Positions 25,423 to 33,932 are shown, counted from the first letter of the stretch. The stretch: DNA of 64,000 bases from SELP01 sp035969385 (GCF_035969385.1 NZ_JAYKKJ010000004.1:124001-188000), one strand, 5' to 3'. Made by a program: numbers and translations. Notes: generated from the letters alone by a model not told the origin.

Positions 25423-26160
25423 ATGTTTGATCTGACTGGGAAAAATGCCCTCGTGACCGGTGCCTCCGGCGGCATCGGCGGCGAGATTGCCAAGGCCCTT
25501 CACGCGGCGGGCGCGACCGTCGCCCTGTCGGGCACCCGTGAGGCGCCGTTGCAGGAGCTGGCCGCCGAACTGGGTGACCGGGTGCATGTGCTGCCCTGTA
25601 ACCTGTCCGATGCCGAGGCGGTTACCGCGCTGCCGGGCCGGGCGGTCGAGGCGATGGGATCGCTGGATATTCTGGTGAACAACGCCGGGATTACCCGTGA
25701 CAACATCTTCATGCGGATGTCGGACGAGGAATGGGCGAGCGTGCTGGAGGTCAACCTGACCTCGACTATGCGCCTGTGCAAGGGCGCCATTCGCGGGATG
25801 ATGAAATCGCGCTGGGGCCGGATCGTGAATATTTCGTCCATCGTTGGGGCCACCGGCAATCCGGGGCAGGCCAACTATGCCGCGTCCAAGGCGGGCATGG
25901 TGGGGATGTCGAAATCTATCGCCTATGAGGTTGCCAGCCGGGGAATCACCGTGAACTGTGTCGCCCCGGGGTTCATCGCCACGGCCATGACCGACAAGCT
26001 GAACGACGATCAAAAGGCCAAGATCAACGGCCAGATTCCGGCCGCGCGGATGGGCACGCCCGAAGAAATCGCGGCGGCGGTTCTGTACCTTGCATCAAAC
26101 GAAGCAGGCTATGTCACAGGTGCCACTTTGCACGTCAATGGTGGCATGGCGATGATCTGA
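25423..26160 (+). CDS. fabG: 3-oxoacyl-[ACP] reductase
   Basis: 245-residue short-chain dehydrogenase that reduces beta-ketoacyl-ACP with NADPH. TGASGGIGG (cofactor loop), NNAGIT, the catalytic Ser in NISSIVG, and YAASKAGM (Tyr and Lys) are all present. The C-terminus has the FabG-typical YVTGATLHVNGGMAM. The ATG at 25423 has an AAAGGA site 32 bp after fabD. Confidence 0.97.
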   Translation: MFDLTGKNALVTGASGGIGGEIAKALHAAGATVALSGTREAPLQELAAELGDRVHVLPCNLSDAEAVTALPGRAVEAMGSLDILVNNAGITRDNIFMRMSDEEWASVLEVNLTSTMRLCKGAIRGMMKSRWGRIVNISSIVGATGNPGQANYAASKAGMVGMSKSIAYEVASRGITVNCVAPGFIATAMTDKLNDDQKAKINGQIPAARMGTPEEIAAAVLYLASNEAGYVTGATLHVNGGMAMI

Positions 26161-26257
26161 CGTTAGGGCAACGTGGCACCGTCCGGCCGGTTCGCGCCCT
26201 GCCATCGCAGGACCGTTGACCTGATCGCATAGCCGGTGTCACATGTCCCGAAAGCGT

Positions 26258-26285
26258 TTGCCTTGGCCGATTTCTCTGCTATAGG
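26258..26285 (+). promoter_or_regulatory. Possible acpP promoter
   Basis: TTGCCT, 16-bp spacer, TATAGG: the same -35 box and spacer as the rpsF promoter. It would give a leader of about 120 nt containing a CCCCAACTGGGG hairpin. Supported by motif only. The rest of the 250-bp fabG-acpP gap shows nothing else. Confidence 0.45.
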
Positions 26286-26410
26286 CCACGCAGTTTTGCC
26301 GCGGCGCGCCCTTGTGCGCTGGCGGTTTCATCCCCAACTGGGGACCCATAGCCGCCCCGCGGGGCAAGCAAGAACGGGCAAAGTGCCCAAATGGAACGTG
26401 AGGAACAGAC

Positions 26411-26644
26411 ATGAGCGACGTCGCTGACCGCGTGCGGAAAATCGTTGTAGAGCACCTGGGTGTGGAAGAAGACAAGGTTGCCGAGAACGCTTCGTTCATC
26501 GACGATCTGGGCGCCGACAGCCTTGACACCGTCGAACTGGTGATGGCTTTCGAAGAAGAATTCGGCATCGAGATCCCGGATGATGCGGCCGAAACCATCC
26601 AGACTTTCGGCGACGCCGTGAAGTTCATCTCGGAAGCTCAGTAA
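26411..26644 (+). CDS. acpP: Acyl carrier protein
   Basis: 77-residue acidic carrier. Ser37 in GADSLDTVEL is the 4'-phosphopantetheine site. Helices II and III are typical (VMAFEEEFGIEIPDDAAE). It carries growing acyl chains for FabD, FabG and FabF, and could donate acyl groups to the LuxI enzyme. A hairpin follows the stop. Confidence 0.98.
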   Translation: MSDVADRVRKIVVEHLGVEEDKVAENASFIDDLGADSLDTVELVMAFEEEFGIEIPDDAAETIQTFGDAVKFISEAQ

Positions 26645-26670
26645 GCTTTCGACGATATTCGAATTGGAAG

Positions 26671-26694
26671 CGGCGTCCTTCGGGGCGCCGTTTT
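26671..26694 (+). terminator. Intrinsic terminator of acpP
   Basis: CGGCGTCC / GGGGCGCCG imperfect stem with a TTC loop, followed by TTTTCC, 27 bp after the acpP stop. Confidence 0.7.
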
Positions 26695-26788
26695 CCTTTT
26701 GTCGGGGCGGTCTTCACGCGGGCTGACATCCCGGTGATAGCCGTGAATGCTGATTGACCGGCTGTCGCGGCGCGGTATGCGTGGTGGC

Positions 26789-27157
26789 ATGAAAAACCTG
26801 CTTTCCGATCCTATCGCACCCGGCATTGCCCTGCTTGTCATGGTGTCTTTTGCCGTCTTGGGCCTGCCTGAATGGCTGGGGGCGCATCGGTGGTGGGCGA
26901 CGAATGTTGTGGTATGGGGCTCGGCCCTTGGGGCCCTTCTATGGTGGGTCGGGGCACGGTTTGCCGTTGCGGCCTTGGTTCCGTCTGTTCTGCTTGTCGG
27001 ACTTGGGGCAATGGCCGCGCGGTTTGGCAAGGCGGCTTTCGTCGCAAGTTATGCCGAGAATGCGCTGGCGGGCCGGTTCTGGTTCTTTGGCTGGATTACG
27101 TTGTGCGCCGGGGTGTTCTGGACCGTCGCGGTGCTGGCCCGCCGCTCAAAACCCTGA
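26789..27157 (+). CDS. Small membrane protein between acpP and fabF
   Basis: 122-residue hydrophobic protein with about four membrane segments (IALLVMVSFAVLGLP, NVVVWGSALGALLWWVGA, VAALVPSVLLVGLGAM, FGWITLCAGVFWTVAVL) and a basic end. The function is unknown. The ATG at 26789 (MKNLLSDP) is preferred; in-frame starts at 26747 and 26777 are alternatives and no site decides. Codon use fits a real gene. Confidence 0.6.
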   Translation: MKNLLSDPIAPGIALLVMVSFAVLGLPEWLGAHRWWATNVVVWGSALGALLWWVGARFAVAALVPSVLLVGLGAMAARFGKAAFVASYAENALAGRFWFFGWITLCAGVFWTVAVLARRSKP

Positions 27158-27239
27158 ACGCGCCCTCTTTCCCTTGCCCCCAGAATGCCGCCTGCGCTAT
27201 CAGGGGCCGAAGGAAACCTGACAGAGGTGAGGGCAGAAT

Positions 27240-28499
27240 ATGCGCCGTGTCGTCGTAACTGGGCTGGGGCTTGTGACCCCTCTTGCAGATGGTGTCGAAG
27301 AAAGCTGGAGCCGCATTCTGGACGGGCAGTCCGGCGCGGGCACCATTGCCCAGTTCGATGCCAGCCATCTGACCACGAATTACGCCTGCGAAGTGAAGCG
27401 CGGCGATGGCACCGATGGCACGTTTAACGCCGATAAATACATGGAACCCAAGGAACAGCGGAAGGTCGATGACTTCATCCTGTTCGGGATCGCGGCAGCG
27501 CAGCAGGCAGTTGAGGATTCCGGCTGGGTTGCTGAAACCGATGAGCAGAAGAACCGCACCGGTGTTCTGATCGGCTCGGGGATTGGTGGGCTGAAGTCCA
27601 TCGCGGATACCGCCGTCATGATCAAGGAACGCGGCCCGCGCCGGGTGTCGCCGTTCTTTATCCCCGGCGCGCTGATCAACCTGATTTCCGGGCAGGTCAG
27701 CATTCGCTATGGCTTCAAGGGGCCGAACCACGCGGTTGTTACGGCCTGTTCGACCGGTGCACACGCGATTGGTGACGCCGCCCGCCTGATCAAATACGGC
27801 AATGCCGACGTGATGGTTGCCGGTGGGGCAGAGGCCGCGATCTGTGAGATCGGGATCGCCGGGTTCAACGCCTGCAAGGCCCTGTCGACCAAACGCGCCG
27901 ACGACCCCAAGGCCGCCAGCCGCCCCTACGACGCGGATCGTGACGGGTTTGTCATGGGCGAGGGCGCAGGCATTGTCGTGCTGGAGGAATATGAGCACGC
28001 CAAGGCCCGTGGCGCAAAGATCTATGCCGAGGTTCTGGGCTATGGCCTGTCCGGCGACGCCTATCACATCACCGCCCCGTCCGAGGACGGTGAGGGCGGC
28101 GAGCGGTCCATGCGGGCGGCGCTGGCCGATGCAGGGCTTCAGCCGGCGGATATCGACTATATCAACGCGCATGGCACGTCGACCATGGCGGATGTGATCG
28201 AACTGGGCGCGGTCGAGCGGATGATGGGCGATGCAGCCTCCAAGGTCACCATGTCGTCGACCAAGTCGATGACCGGCCACCTTCTGGGGGCGGCTGGTGC
28301 GATCGAGGCGATCTTCTCGATCCTTGCGATCCGTGACCAGGTGGCCCCGCCGACCATCAACCTTGAGAACGTCGCGGTGGAAACCAAGGTCGATCTGGCC
28401 CCCAACGCCAAACGTGAGCGCGAAATCAACGTGGCCCTGTCGAACTCCTTTGGCTTTGGCGGCACCAATGCGAGCGTGCTGTTCGGGAAACCCTCCTGA
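27240..28499 (+). CDS. fabF: 3-oxoacyl-[ACP] synthase II
   Basis: 419-residue condensing enzyme. Catalytic Cys170 is in VTACSTGAHAIGDA, with the His residues in INAHGTSTMADV and KSMTGHLLGAAGA, the C-H-H triad. GAG-rich sequence precedes the ATG. It overlaps mltG by one base (TGATG), so the two are translationally linked. Confidence 0.97.
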   Translation: MRRVVVTGLGLVTPLADGVEESWSRILDGQSGAGTIAQFDASHLTTNYACEVKRGDGTDGTFNADKYMEPKEQRKVDDFILFGIAAAQQAVEDSGWVAETDEQKNRTGVLIGSGIGGLKSIADTAVMIKERGPRRVSPFFIPGALINLISGQVSIRYGFKGPNHAVVTACSTGAHAIGDAARLIKYGNADVMVAGGAEAAICEIGIAGFNACKALSTKRADDPKAASRPYDADRDGFVMGEGAGIVVLEEYEHAKARGAKIYAEVLGYGLSGDAYHITAPSEDGEGGERSMRAALADAGLQPADIDYINAHGTSTMADVIELGAVERMMGDAASKVTMSSTKSMTGHLLGAAGAIEAIFSILAIRDQVAPPTINLENVAVETKVDLAPNAKREREINVALSNSFGFGGTNASVLFGKPS

Positions 28500-29665
28500 T
28501 GTGGCGGCATATCGCCTCTAACGCGCTGACATTCTTCATCATTGCCCTGTTCCTTCTGGCCGGGGTGGTGATGCTTGGCGCACGCCAGTATTCAGAGCCG
28601 GGACCCTTGACGCAGGCCATCTGTCTACGGGTCGAAAGCGGCACCAACATGCGGGCCGTGTCGCGCGATCTGGAATCGCAGGGGGCGATCAGTTCGGGGT
28701 CGATCTTTCGGATCGGCGCCGATTATTCGGACAAATCGGGCCAGTTGAAGGCCGGGAGTTTCCTGATCCCTGCCCGCGCCACGATGGAAGAGATCACCGA
28801 CATCATCACCCGTGGCGGTGCCAGCACCTGCGGCACCGAGGTGGTCTATCGGATCGGGGTGACCCGGTCGGTCATTCAGGTGCGCGAACTGGACCCGGCC
28901 GACAATCGCTATGTCGAGGTGGCAGAGTTCGAGCGCGGTGCCGAGGAGATCCCGGCCGCCTATCTTGAGGTGCAGGAGAAATCCGACACCCGCTACCGCG
29001 TGGCGATGGCGGAGGGCGTGACCAGTTGGCAGGTGGTCGATACGCTGAACGCCATTGATACGCTGGGCGCTGATTTTGACGGGGTGCCGCCGGAAGGGTC
29101 ATTAGCCCCCGACAGCTATGAGTTTACGCCGGGCACGCCCGTCGCCGCGATCGTTGACCGAATGACCGAACGCCAGTCCGCGATCCTGGCTGAGGCCTGG
29201 GCGGGCAGGGCCGATGGGCTGCCGCTGGCATCGCCGGAAGAGGCGCTGATCCTGGCCTCGATCGTCGAAAAGGAAACCGGTGGCTATGACGAGGTCCGCA
29301 CGGTGGCCAGCGTATTCGAGAACCGGTTGAATCGTGGGATGCGTCTGCAAACGGACCCGACAGTGATCTATGGCATCACCAACGGCGTCGGTGTTCTGGG
29401 CCGTGGTCTGCGGCAAAGCGAGCTGCGGGCCGAAACCCCCTATAACACCTATGTCATTGAGGGCCTGCCGCCGACGCCGATCGCGAACCCCGGCCGGCTG
29501 TCGATCGAGGCGGTGATGAACCCGGAAGAAACCGACTATATTTTCTTCGTGGCCAAGACGCTTGATCCGCGGGACGGGCATAATTTTGCGGCCAACCTTG
29601 ATGACCACAACCGCAACGTCGCGGCCTATCGCGCGCTGGAGGCCGAGGCGGCGGCGAACCAATAG
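28499..29665 (+). CDS. mltG: Endolytic murein transglycosylase
   Basis: 388-residue MltG/YceG with one N-terminal membrane helix (ALTFFIIALFLLAGVVMLGA), a LysM-like region, and the catalytic domain with ILASIVEKETG (catalytic Glu), FENRLNRGMRLQTDPTVIYG and YNTYVIEGLPPTPIANPG. It cuts nascent glycan strands. A small inverted repeat (AGGTTT/AAACCT, 29664-29678) overlaps its stop. The GTA promoter region begins at once downstream. Confidence 0.96.
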   Translation: MWRHIASNALTFFIIALFLLAGVVMLGARQYSEPGPLTQAICLRVESGTNMRAVSRDLESQGAISSGSIFRIGADYSDKSGQLKAGSFLIPARATMEEITDIITRGGASTCGTEVVYRIGVTRSVIQVRELDPADNRYVEVAEFERGAEEIPAAYLEVQEKSDTRYRVAMAEGVTSWQVVDTLNAIDTLGADFDGVPPEGSLAPDSYEFTPGTPVAAIVDRMTERQSAILAEAWAGRADGLPLASPEEALILASIVEKETGGYDEVRTVASVFENRLNRGMRLQTDPTVIYGITNGVGVLGRGLRQSELRAETPYNTYVIEGLPPTPIANPGRLSIEAVMNPEETDYIFFVAKTLDPRDGHNFAANLDDHNRNVAAYRALEAEAAANQ

Positions 29666-29687
29666 GTTTCGAAAACCTAAATGATAC

Positions 29688-29739
29688 CGGGCGGTTAGTT
29701 GCGCAACGCGTTGACCGACCGCCCGCTTTCACGTATAAG
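29688..29739 (+). promoter_or_regulatory. GTA promoter with overlapping palindromic operators
   Basis: The -35 box TTGACC (29711-29716), a 17-bp spacer and the -10 box TATAAG (29734-29739) form a near-consensus sigma-70 promoter. Two overlapping perfect palindromes, GTTGCGCAAC (29698-29707) and CAACGCGTTG (29704-29713), cover the -35 edge. All of this sits inside an outer dyad CGGGCGGT (29688-29695) / ACCGCCCG (29718-29725). This is operator-like and directs transcription toward g1. Confidence 0.7.
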
Positions 29740-29766
29740 TTGTGACATGCTGGAAGACGTGTGACG

Positions 29767-29797
29767 CGGCCCGGGGGCGACCCTTCGGGCCGTTTTT
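29767..29797 (+). terminator. Strong intrinsic terminator between GTA promoter and g1
   Basis: CGGCCCG / CGGGCCG perfect 7-bp stem with a partly self-paired 12-base loop, followed directly by TTTTT. It lies about 27 bp downstream of the -10 box and 40 bp before g1. RNA started at the promoter would be about 50 nt unless read-through is enabled. Confidence 0.8.
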
Positions 29798-29837
29798 CGT
29801 TTCAACGGACGATCCCCTAGCAAGGCACAAGACCCAT

Positions 29838-30191
29838 ATGACAACACAAGAACGGGGCCGGAATGGTGAGGTGGCCGAAGCCGAGCGGAAGCTGGGCGAA
29901 ATCCTTGATGTGCTGACCAGCGCCCAATCGGTGCTGGCGGCGCAGATCACCGCAATCGAGCAAACAGAAGCAACCAAGACAACCGAGGTTCGGCAGGCGC
30001 TGCGATCGCTGCATGAGCTGTATCTGAACTTTCGCGCTGCCGAGGAGAAGTTCCATGAAAAATACGGAAGCGGCCTACGCGCCGGAGACATCGACTTTGA
30101 CGCCGTCCGGGCCCAGATCGGGGGCCGTCTGGATAGCCTCCGCCGCGCGCGAAGTGCAGGAGAGGTTTCTGGAGAGCCTGACCAAGGATGA
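29838..30191 (+). CDS. GTA g1, putative small terminase subunit
   Basis: 117-residue protein in the g1 position of the R. capsulatus-type GTA. It is largely helical and coiled-coil-like (EAERKLGEILDVLTSAQSVLAAQ, EVRQALRSLHELYLNFRAAEEKF). RcGTA g1 has been described as a small-terminase-like DNA-packaging partner. The ATG at 29838 (MTTQERGRNG) is preferred; the frame is open to 29742 but that part spans the terminator. It overlaps the g2 open frame by 137 bp. Confidence 0.75.
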   Translation: MTTQERGRNGEVAEAERKLGEILDVLTSAQSVLAAQITAIEQTEATKTTEVRQALRSLHELYLNFRAAEEKFHEKYGSGLRAGDIDFDAVRAQIGGRLDSLRRARSAGEVSGEPDQG

Positions 30192-31455
30192 TCTGCGCGC
30201 GCTGCCCTATCTGTTCGAGTTCTGGGCGTTGGAGCACCAGTTGCCGCCGGAGGGAGAGTGGCGCAACTGGGTGATCCTGGGCGGGCGCGGTGCGGGCAAG
30301 ACCCGCGCCGGGGCGGAATGGGTTCGGTCGATGGCCGAAGGATCACGCCCGCGCGACCGGGGCCGTGCCCGTCGCATCGGGCTGGTCGGGGAGACCGCCG
30401 ATCAGGCTCGTGAGGTGATGGTCTTTGGCGAAAGCGGCATCATGGCCTGTTCGCCTCCGGATCGACGCCCTCAGTGGATTGCGGGCCGCAAGATGCTGGT
30501 CTGGCCGAATGGCGCCACGGCGCATGTTCTGTCGGCGCATGATCCGGAATCCCTGCGCGGGTGGCAGTTTGACGCCCTTTGGGCGGATGAACTGGCCAAG
30601 TGGAAGCGTGGGCAGGACAGTTGGGACATGCTGCAACTTGGGCTGCGGCTGGGCGATGACCCGCGCGCTTGTATCACGACGACCCCGCGCAATGCCCCGG
30701 TTCTGCGCGACTTGTTGGACCGGGAGAGCACGGTGATGACCCATGCGCCAACCACGGCGAACGCGGCCAATCTGGCGGCTGGGTTCCTTGAGGAGGTGCA
30801 GCGCCGCTATGCGGGCACCCGTCTTGGCCGGCAGGAGTTGGATGGCGTTCTTTTGGGCGATATCGAGGGCGCGTTGTGGACCAACGACCTGATCGCCGCC
30901 TGCGCGGTCGACAAGGCGCCCGAACTGACCCGGATCGTCGTCGCGGTCGATCCGCCGGTGACGGGCCACAAGGGGTCTGACCTTTGCGGGATCGTCGTGG
31001 CCGGGGTGGTCACCGATGGCCCGCCGCAGAACTGGCGGGCCTATGTTCTGGAGGATGCCAGCGTCGGCGCGGCCTCGCCCAACGAATGGGCGCGGGCGGC
31101 CCTTGCGGCGATGGAGCGGCACGGGGCCGACCGTCTGGTGGCGGAGGTCAACCAGGGCGGCGATCTGGTGGAGGAGGTCATTCGCCAGATCGATCCGCTG
31201 GTGCCCTATCGTGCGGTCCGTGCGGGCAAGGGCAAGGCCGCCCGGGCGGAACCGGTTGCCGCGCTTTATGAACAGGGCCGGGTGTCGCATTTGCGCGGGC
31301 TGTCCGAGCTAGAGGACCAGATGTGCGAGATGACCACCCGGGGCTTTACTGGGCGCGGGTCGCCGGACCGCGTGGATGCGCTGGTCTGGGCACTGCACGA
31401 CCTGATGGTCGCGCCCGCGGCCCAATATCGCCGCCCGCGGCTGCGGTTGTTGTGA
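30055..31455 (+). CDS. GTA g2, large terminase
   Basis: 466-residue DNA-packaging motor. Walker A is GGRGAGKT (about 76-83), Walker B is FDALWADELAKW (about 171-182), and the C-terminal RNase H-like nuclease has IVVAVDPPVTG, LVAEVNQGG and SPDRVDALVWAL. GTA terminases package random host DNA headfuls. The start is the only suitable ATG and would overlap g1 by 137 bp in another frame; a non-ATG start nearer 30190 is not obvious. Downstream, the usual g3 is displaced by a 2.5-kb insert. Confidence 0.92.
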   Translation: MKNTEAAYAPETSTLTPSGPRSGAVWIASAAREVQERFLESLTKDDLRALPYLFEFWALEHQLPPEGEWRNWVILGGRGAGKTRAGAEWVRSMAEGSRPRDRGRARRIGLVGETADQAREVMVFGESGIMACSPPDRRPQWIAGRKMLVWPNGATAHVLSAHDPESLRGWQFDALWADELAKWKRGQDSWDMLQLGLRLGDDPRACITTTPRNAPVLRDLLDRESTVMTHAPTTANAANLAAGFLEEVQRRYAGTRLGRQELDGVLLGDIEGALWTNDLIAACAVDKAPELTRIVVAVDPPVTGHKGSDLCGIVVAGVVTDGPPQNWRAYVLEDASVGAASPNEWARAALAAMERHGADRLVAEVNQGGDLVEEVIRQIDPLVPYRAVRAGKGKAARAEPVAALYEQGRVSHLRGLSELEDQMCEMTTRGFTGRGSPDRVDALVWALHDLMVAPAAQYRRPRLRLL

Positions 31456-31488
31456 TTTTTCGGGTGCCCGCCCCGCGTGGTGGGCGCC

Positions 31489-31595
31489 CTAAAGCGTCAT
31501 GAGAAAAATCTGAATCACCTAACGCTGCCTGAAATCATGGATTTCAACGCGTTAGGTGATGACTGATGCCTTGGATATTTCGTCAGACGCCCTAA
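31489..31595. repeat. Dispersed hairpin repeat, family 1, copy 2
   Basis: The reverse complement aligns with 3987-4092. The core is a long hairpin: ATCACCTAACGC (31514-31525) pairs perfectly with GCGTTAGGTGAT (31549-31560), and inside it TGAAATC-ATG-GATTTCA. It sits between the convergent g2 and aldehyde dehydrogenase genes; its right end holds the dehydrogenase stop codon. It marks the left border of the insert in the GTA cluster. Confidence 0.8.
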
Positions 31596-33076
31596 CCAAT
31601 GCCGCCGAGGCAGAGGTATTTCATTTCTAGATAGTCATCGAGCCCGTGCCGCGACCCTTCGCGCCCCTGGCCCGATTGCTTGATCCCGCCAAACGGCGCG
31701 GCCTCGGACGTGGTCAGCCCGGTGTTGATCCCGACGATCCCGTATTCCAGCGCCTCGGCCACGCGCCAGACGCGCCGCATGTCGCGGGTGAAGAAATAAG
31801 CCGAAAGCCCGTAGTCCGTGGCATTGGCGGCGGCGAGCACCTCCTCCTCTGTCTCGAAGCGAAAGAGGGGGGCGACGGGGCCAAAGGTTTCTTCCTTTGC
31901 CACCTGCATGTCGGCTGTCACGCCGGTCAGCACGGTTGGTTCGTAGAACAGCGCGCCGATATCCGAGCGTTTGCCGCCGGTTTCGACCCTGGCACCCTTG
32001 GCAATGGCATCGGCGACATGGTGTTCGACCTTGGCAAGGGCGGCCGCGTCGATCAGCGGGCCGGTCGTGGTGGCGGGGTCAAACCCATTGCCCAGGGTCA
32101 GACCCTTTGCGGCCTCGGCCATGCGCGCGGCGAAGGCATCATAGATCCCCGATTGAACGTAGATGCGGTTAGCGCAGACGCAGGTCTGGCCGTTGTTGCG
32201 GTATTTGGAGGCCATCGCGCCGTCGACTGCGGCGTCAAGGTCGGCGTCATCGAAGACGATGAAGGGCGCGTTGCCGCCGAGTTCCAGCGAGAGCCGCAGG
32301 ATCTTGTCCGCGCCCTGCCGCATGAGGATGCGTCCGACCTCGGTCGAGCCGGTGAAGCTGAGTTTGCGCAGCTTGTCGTGGCGGCACATGGCCTGTCCCA
32401 TCCCGGCGGCGTCCAGCCCCGGAACGACCGACAAGAGCCCTGCAGGCAGGCCCGCCCTTTCGGCCAAAACGGCGAGTGCGATAGAGGATAGCGGCGTCGC
32501 CTCGGCCGGTTTTGCGACCATGGCGCAGCCGACGGCCAGCGCCGGGGCCATCTTCCGCGCCAGCATGGCGGAAGGGAAGTTCCAGGGCGTGATCGCGCCC
32601 ACGACCCCGACCGGCTGCCGGATGACCATGAGCCGCCGATCCTCGGCCATCGAGGGAATGGTTTCGCCGTAGACCCGCTTGGCCTCTTCCGCGAACCATT
32701 CGATGTATGAGGCGCCGTAGAGCACTTCGCGCTTGGCATCAAAATGGGGTTTGCCCATTTCGGCGGTCAGGATCGTGGCCAGATCGTCGGCATTGTCGTG
32801 GATCAGGTCATGCAGGCGCCGCATCGTATTGGCGCGGTCCTTGGCGGTGCGGGCGGCCCAGCTCTTTTGCACCGGTGCCGCGGCGTCGATGGCGTCGTTG
32901 ACTGCCTCCGGGCCGAGGTCGGGCAGGGTTGCGACCATTTCGCCGGTGGCCGGATCGGTCACGTCGAAGGTGCGCCCATCCGGGGCCGAATGGACCTGTC
33001 GTCCGGCGATGATCCCTGCGGCAGGAATCAGGGTCGGATCGGAAAGGCGGTCGAGCAGGGCAGGAGAGATCGACAT
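31592..33076 (-). CDS. Succinate-semialdehyde dehydrogenase-like ALDH inside the GTA cluster
   Basis: 494-residue NAD(P)-dependent aldehyde dehydrogenase of the GabD type. Motifs: TPWNFPSAMLARKMAPALAVG, FTGSTEVGR, ELGGNAPFIVF (catalytic Glu) and NNGQTCVCANRIYV (catalytic Cys with a neighbouring Cys typical of GabD). Substrates could be succinate, glutarate or a related semialdehyde. The ATG at 33076 follows an AGGA site; a longer frame is rejected. It runs against the GTA genes and is divergent from the gntR-type gene, its likely regulator. Confidence 0.9.
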   Translation of the reverse strand: MSISPALLDRLSDPTLIPAAGIIAGRQVHSAPDGRTFDVTDPATGEMVATLPDLGPEAVNDAIDAAAPVQKSWAARTAKDRANTMRRLHDLIHDNADDLATILTAEMGKPHFDAKREVLYGASYIEWFAEEAKRVYGETIPSMAEDRRLMVIRQPVGVVGAITPWNFPSAMLARKMAPALAVGCAMVAKPAEATPLSSIALAVLAERAGLPAGLLSVVPGLDAAGMGQAMCRHDKLRKLSFTGSTEVGRILMRQGADKILRLSLELGGNAPFIVFDDADLDAAVDGAMASKYRNNGQTCVCANRIYVQSGIYDAFAARMAEAAKGLTLGNGFDPATTTGPLIDAAALAKVEHHVADAIAKGARVETGGKRSDIGALFYEPTVLTGVTADMQVAKEETFGPVAPLFRFETEEEVLAAANATDYGLSAYFFTRDMRRVWRVAEALEYGIVGINTGLTTSEAAPFGGIKQSGQGREGSRHGLDDYLEMKYLCLGGIG

Positions 33077-33214
33077 CGGCGTGGTCCTATGGTCGGCGGT
33101 TTGGCGGCATCTGGTCATTTTCTCGTGGGGAAGAAAACCCTTTTTGACCGGATTTCCGATTGGATTTGATCATACTCGTCCGGCGCTGCATTATGTGGCC
33201 AATGTTCATGCCCG

Positions 33215-33883
33215 ATGAAGGGAACCCCAGACGTGCCAGCCACCCCCGCAAAGCTGCCGGAGCACCAGATCGTCTATCAGCGCCTGCGCGAGATGATCCT
33301 CTGTGGTGAATTGGAACCGGGGCAGGCGGTGACCATCCAGGGGCTGATCGGGACGCTGGGCGCGGGCATGACCCCCGTGCGCGAGGCGATCCGCCGGTTG
33401 ACCTCGGAAGGTGCGTTGGAGTTTCAGGGTAACCGCCGGGTCTCTGTCCCGGTCCTAACCTTGCCGCAACTGGATGAGTTGGCCTTTGCCCGGTTGGCGC
33501 TTGAACCGCAGCTGGCCTTTTGGGGGGCAGAGAAGGTTTCGCCCGAGCAGATCGCCCGGTTGACCGAGATCGACAACGAAGTGAACCGCGCCATCGCGCG
33601 GGGCGACGTGAAAGCCTATCTGACGAAGAACCACCAGTTTCATGCCGAGCTGTATGCGGCATCCGGCGCGACGATCATGATTTCCATTGCCGATACGCTG
33701 TGGTTGCGGATGGGGCCGTCGCTGCGGGTCATGTGTGGCCGGTTCGGCACCTCCAACCTGCCGGACATGCATGAAGACGCGCTGTCAGCCCTGCGGGACG
33801 GGGATGCGGCGCGCGTACGTGATGCGATACACGCGGATATCGCGCAGGGGTTCGACCAGATTCGCGCCTCTCTGTCCTCCTGA
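33215..33883 (+). CDS. GntR-family (FCD) regulator inside the GTA cluster
   Basis: 222-residue regulator. The N-terminal winged HTH (about 17-80) has YQRLREMILCGELEPGQ and GMTPVREAIRRLTSEGALE. The C-terminal FCD ligand domain has HQFHAELYAASG and MHEDALSALRDGD with conserved His/Asp metal-binding-type residues. It shares a 138-bp gap with the aldehyde dehydrogenase and probably controls it; no clear operator is visible there. It is co-directional with the downstream GTA genes, 138 bp from g3, so read-through from its promoter could reach them. Confidence 0.88.
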   Translation: MKGTPDVPATPAKLPEHQIVYQRLREMILCGELEPGQAVTIQGLIGTLGAGMTPVREAIRRLTSEGALEFQGNRRVSVPVLTLPQLDELAFARLALEPQLAFWGAEKVSPEQIARLTEIDNEVNRAIARGDVKAYLTKNHQFHAELYAASGATIMISIADTLWLRMGPSLRVMCGRFGTSNLPDMHEDALSALRDGDAARVRDAIHADIAQGFDQIRASLSS

Positions 33884-33916
33884 ACCCTAACGAATAGCCT
33901 TTGACCCGTTGCGTGG

Positions 33917-33932
33917 CCCACCGCGCGGTGGG
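33917..33932. promoter_or_regulatory. Perfect palindrome between gntR-type gene and GTA g3
   Basis: CCCACCGCGCGGTGGG, a 16-bp perfect palindrome with no T-run after it. It may be an operator or a weak hairpin. It is the only structure I see in the 138-bp gap before g3. Confidence 0.4.
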
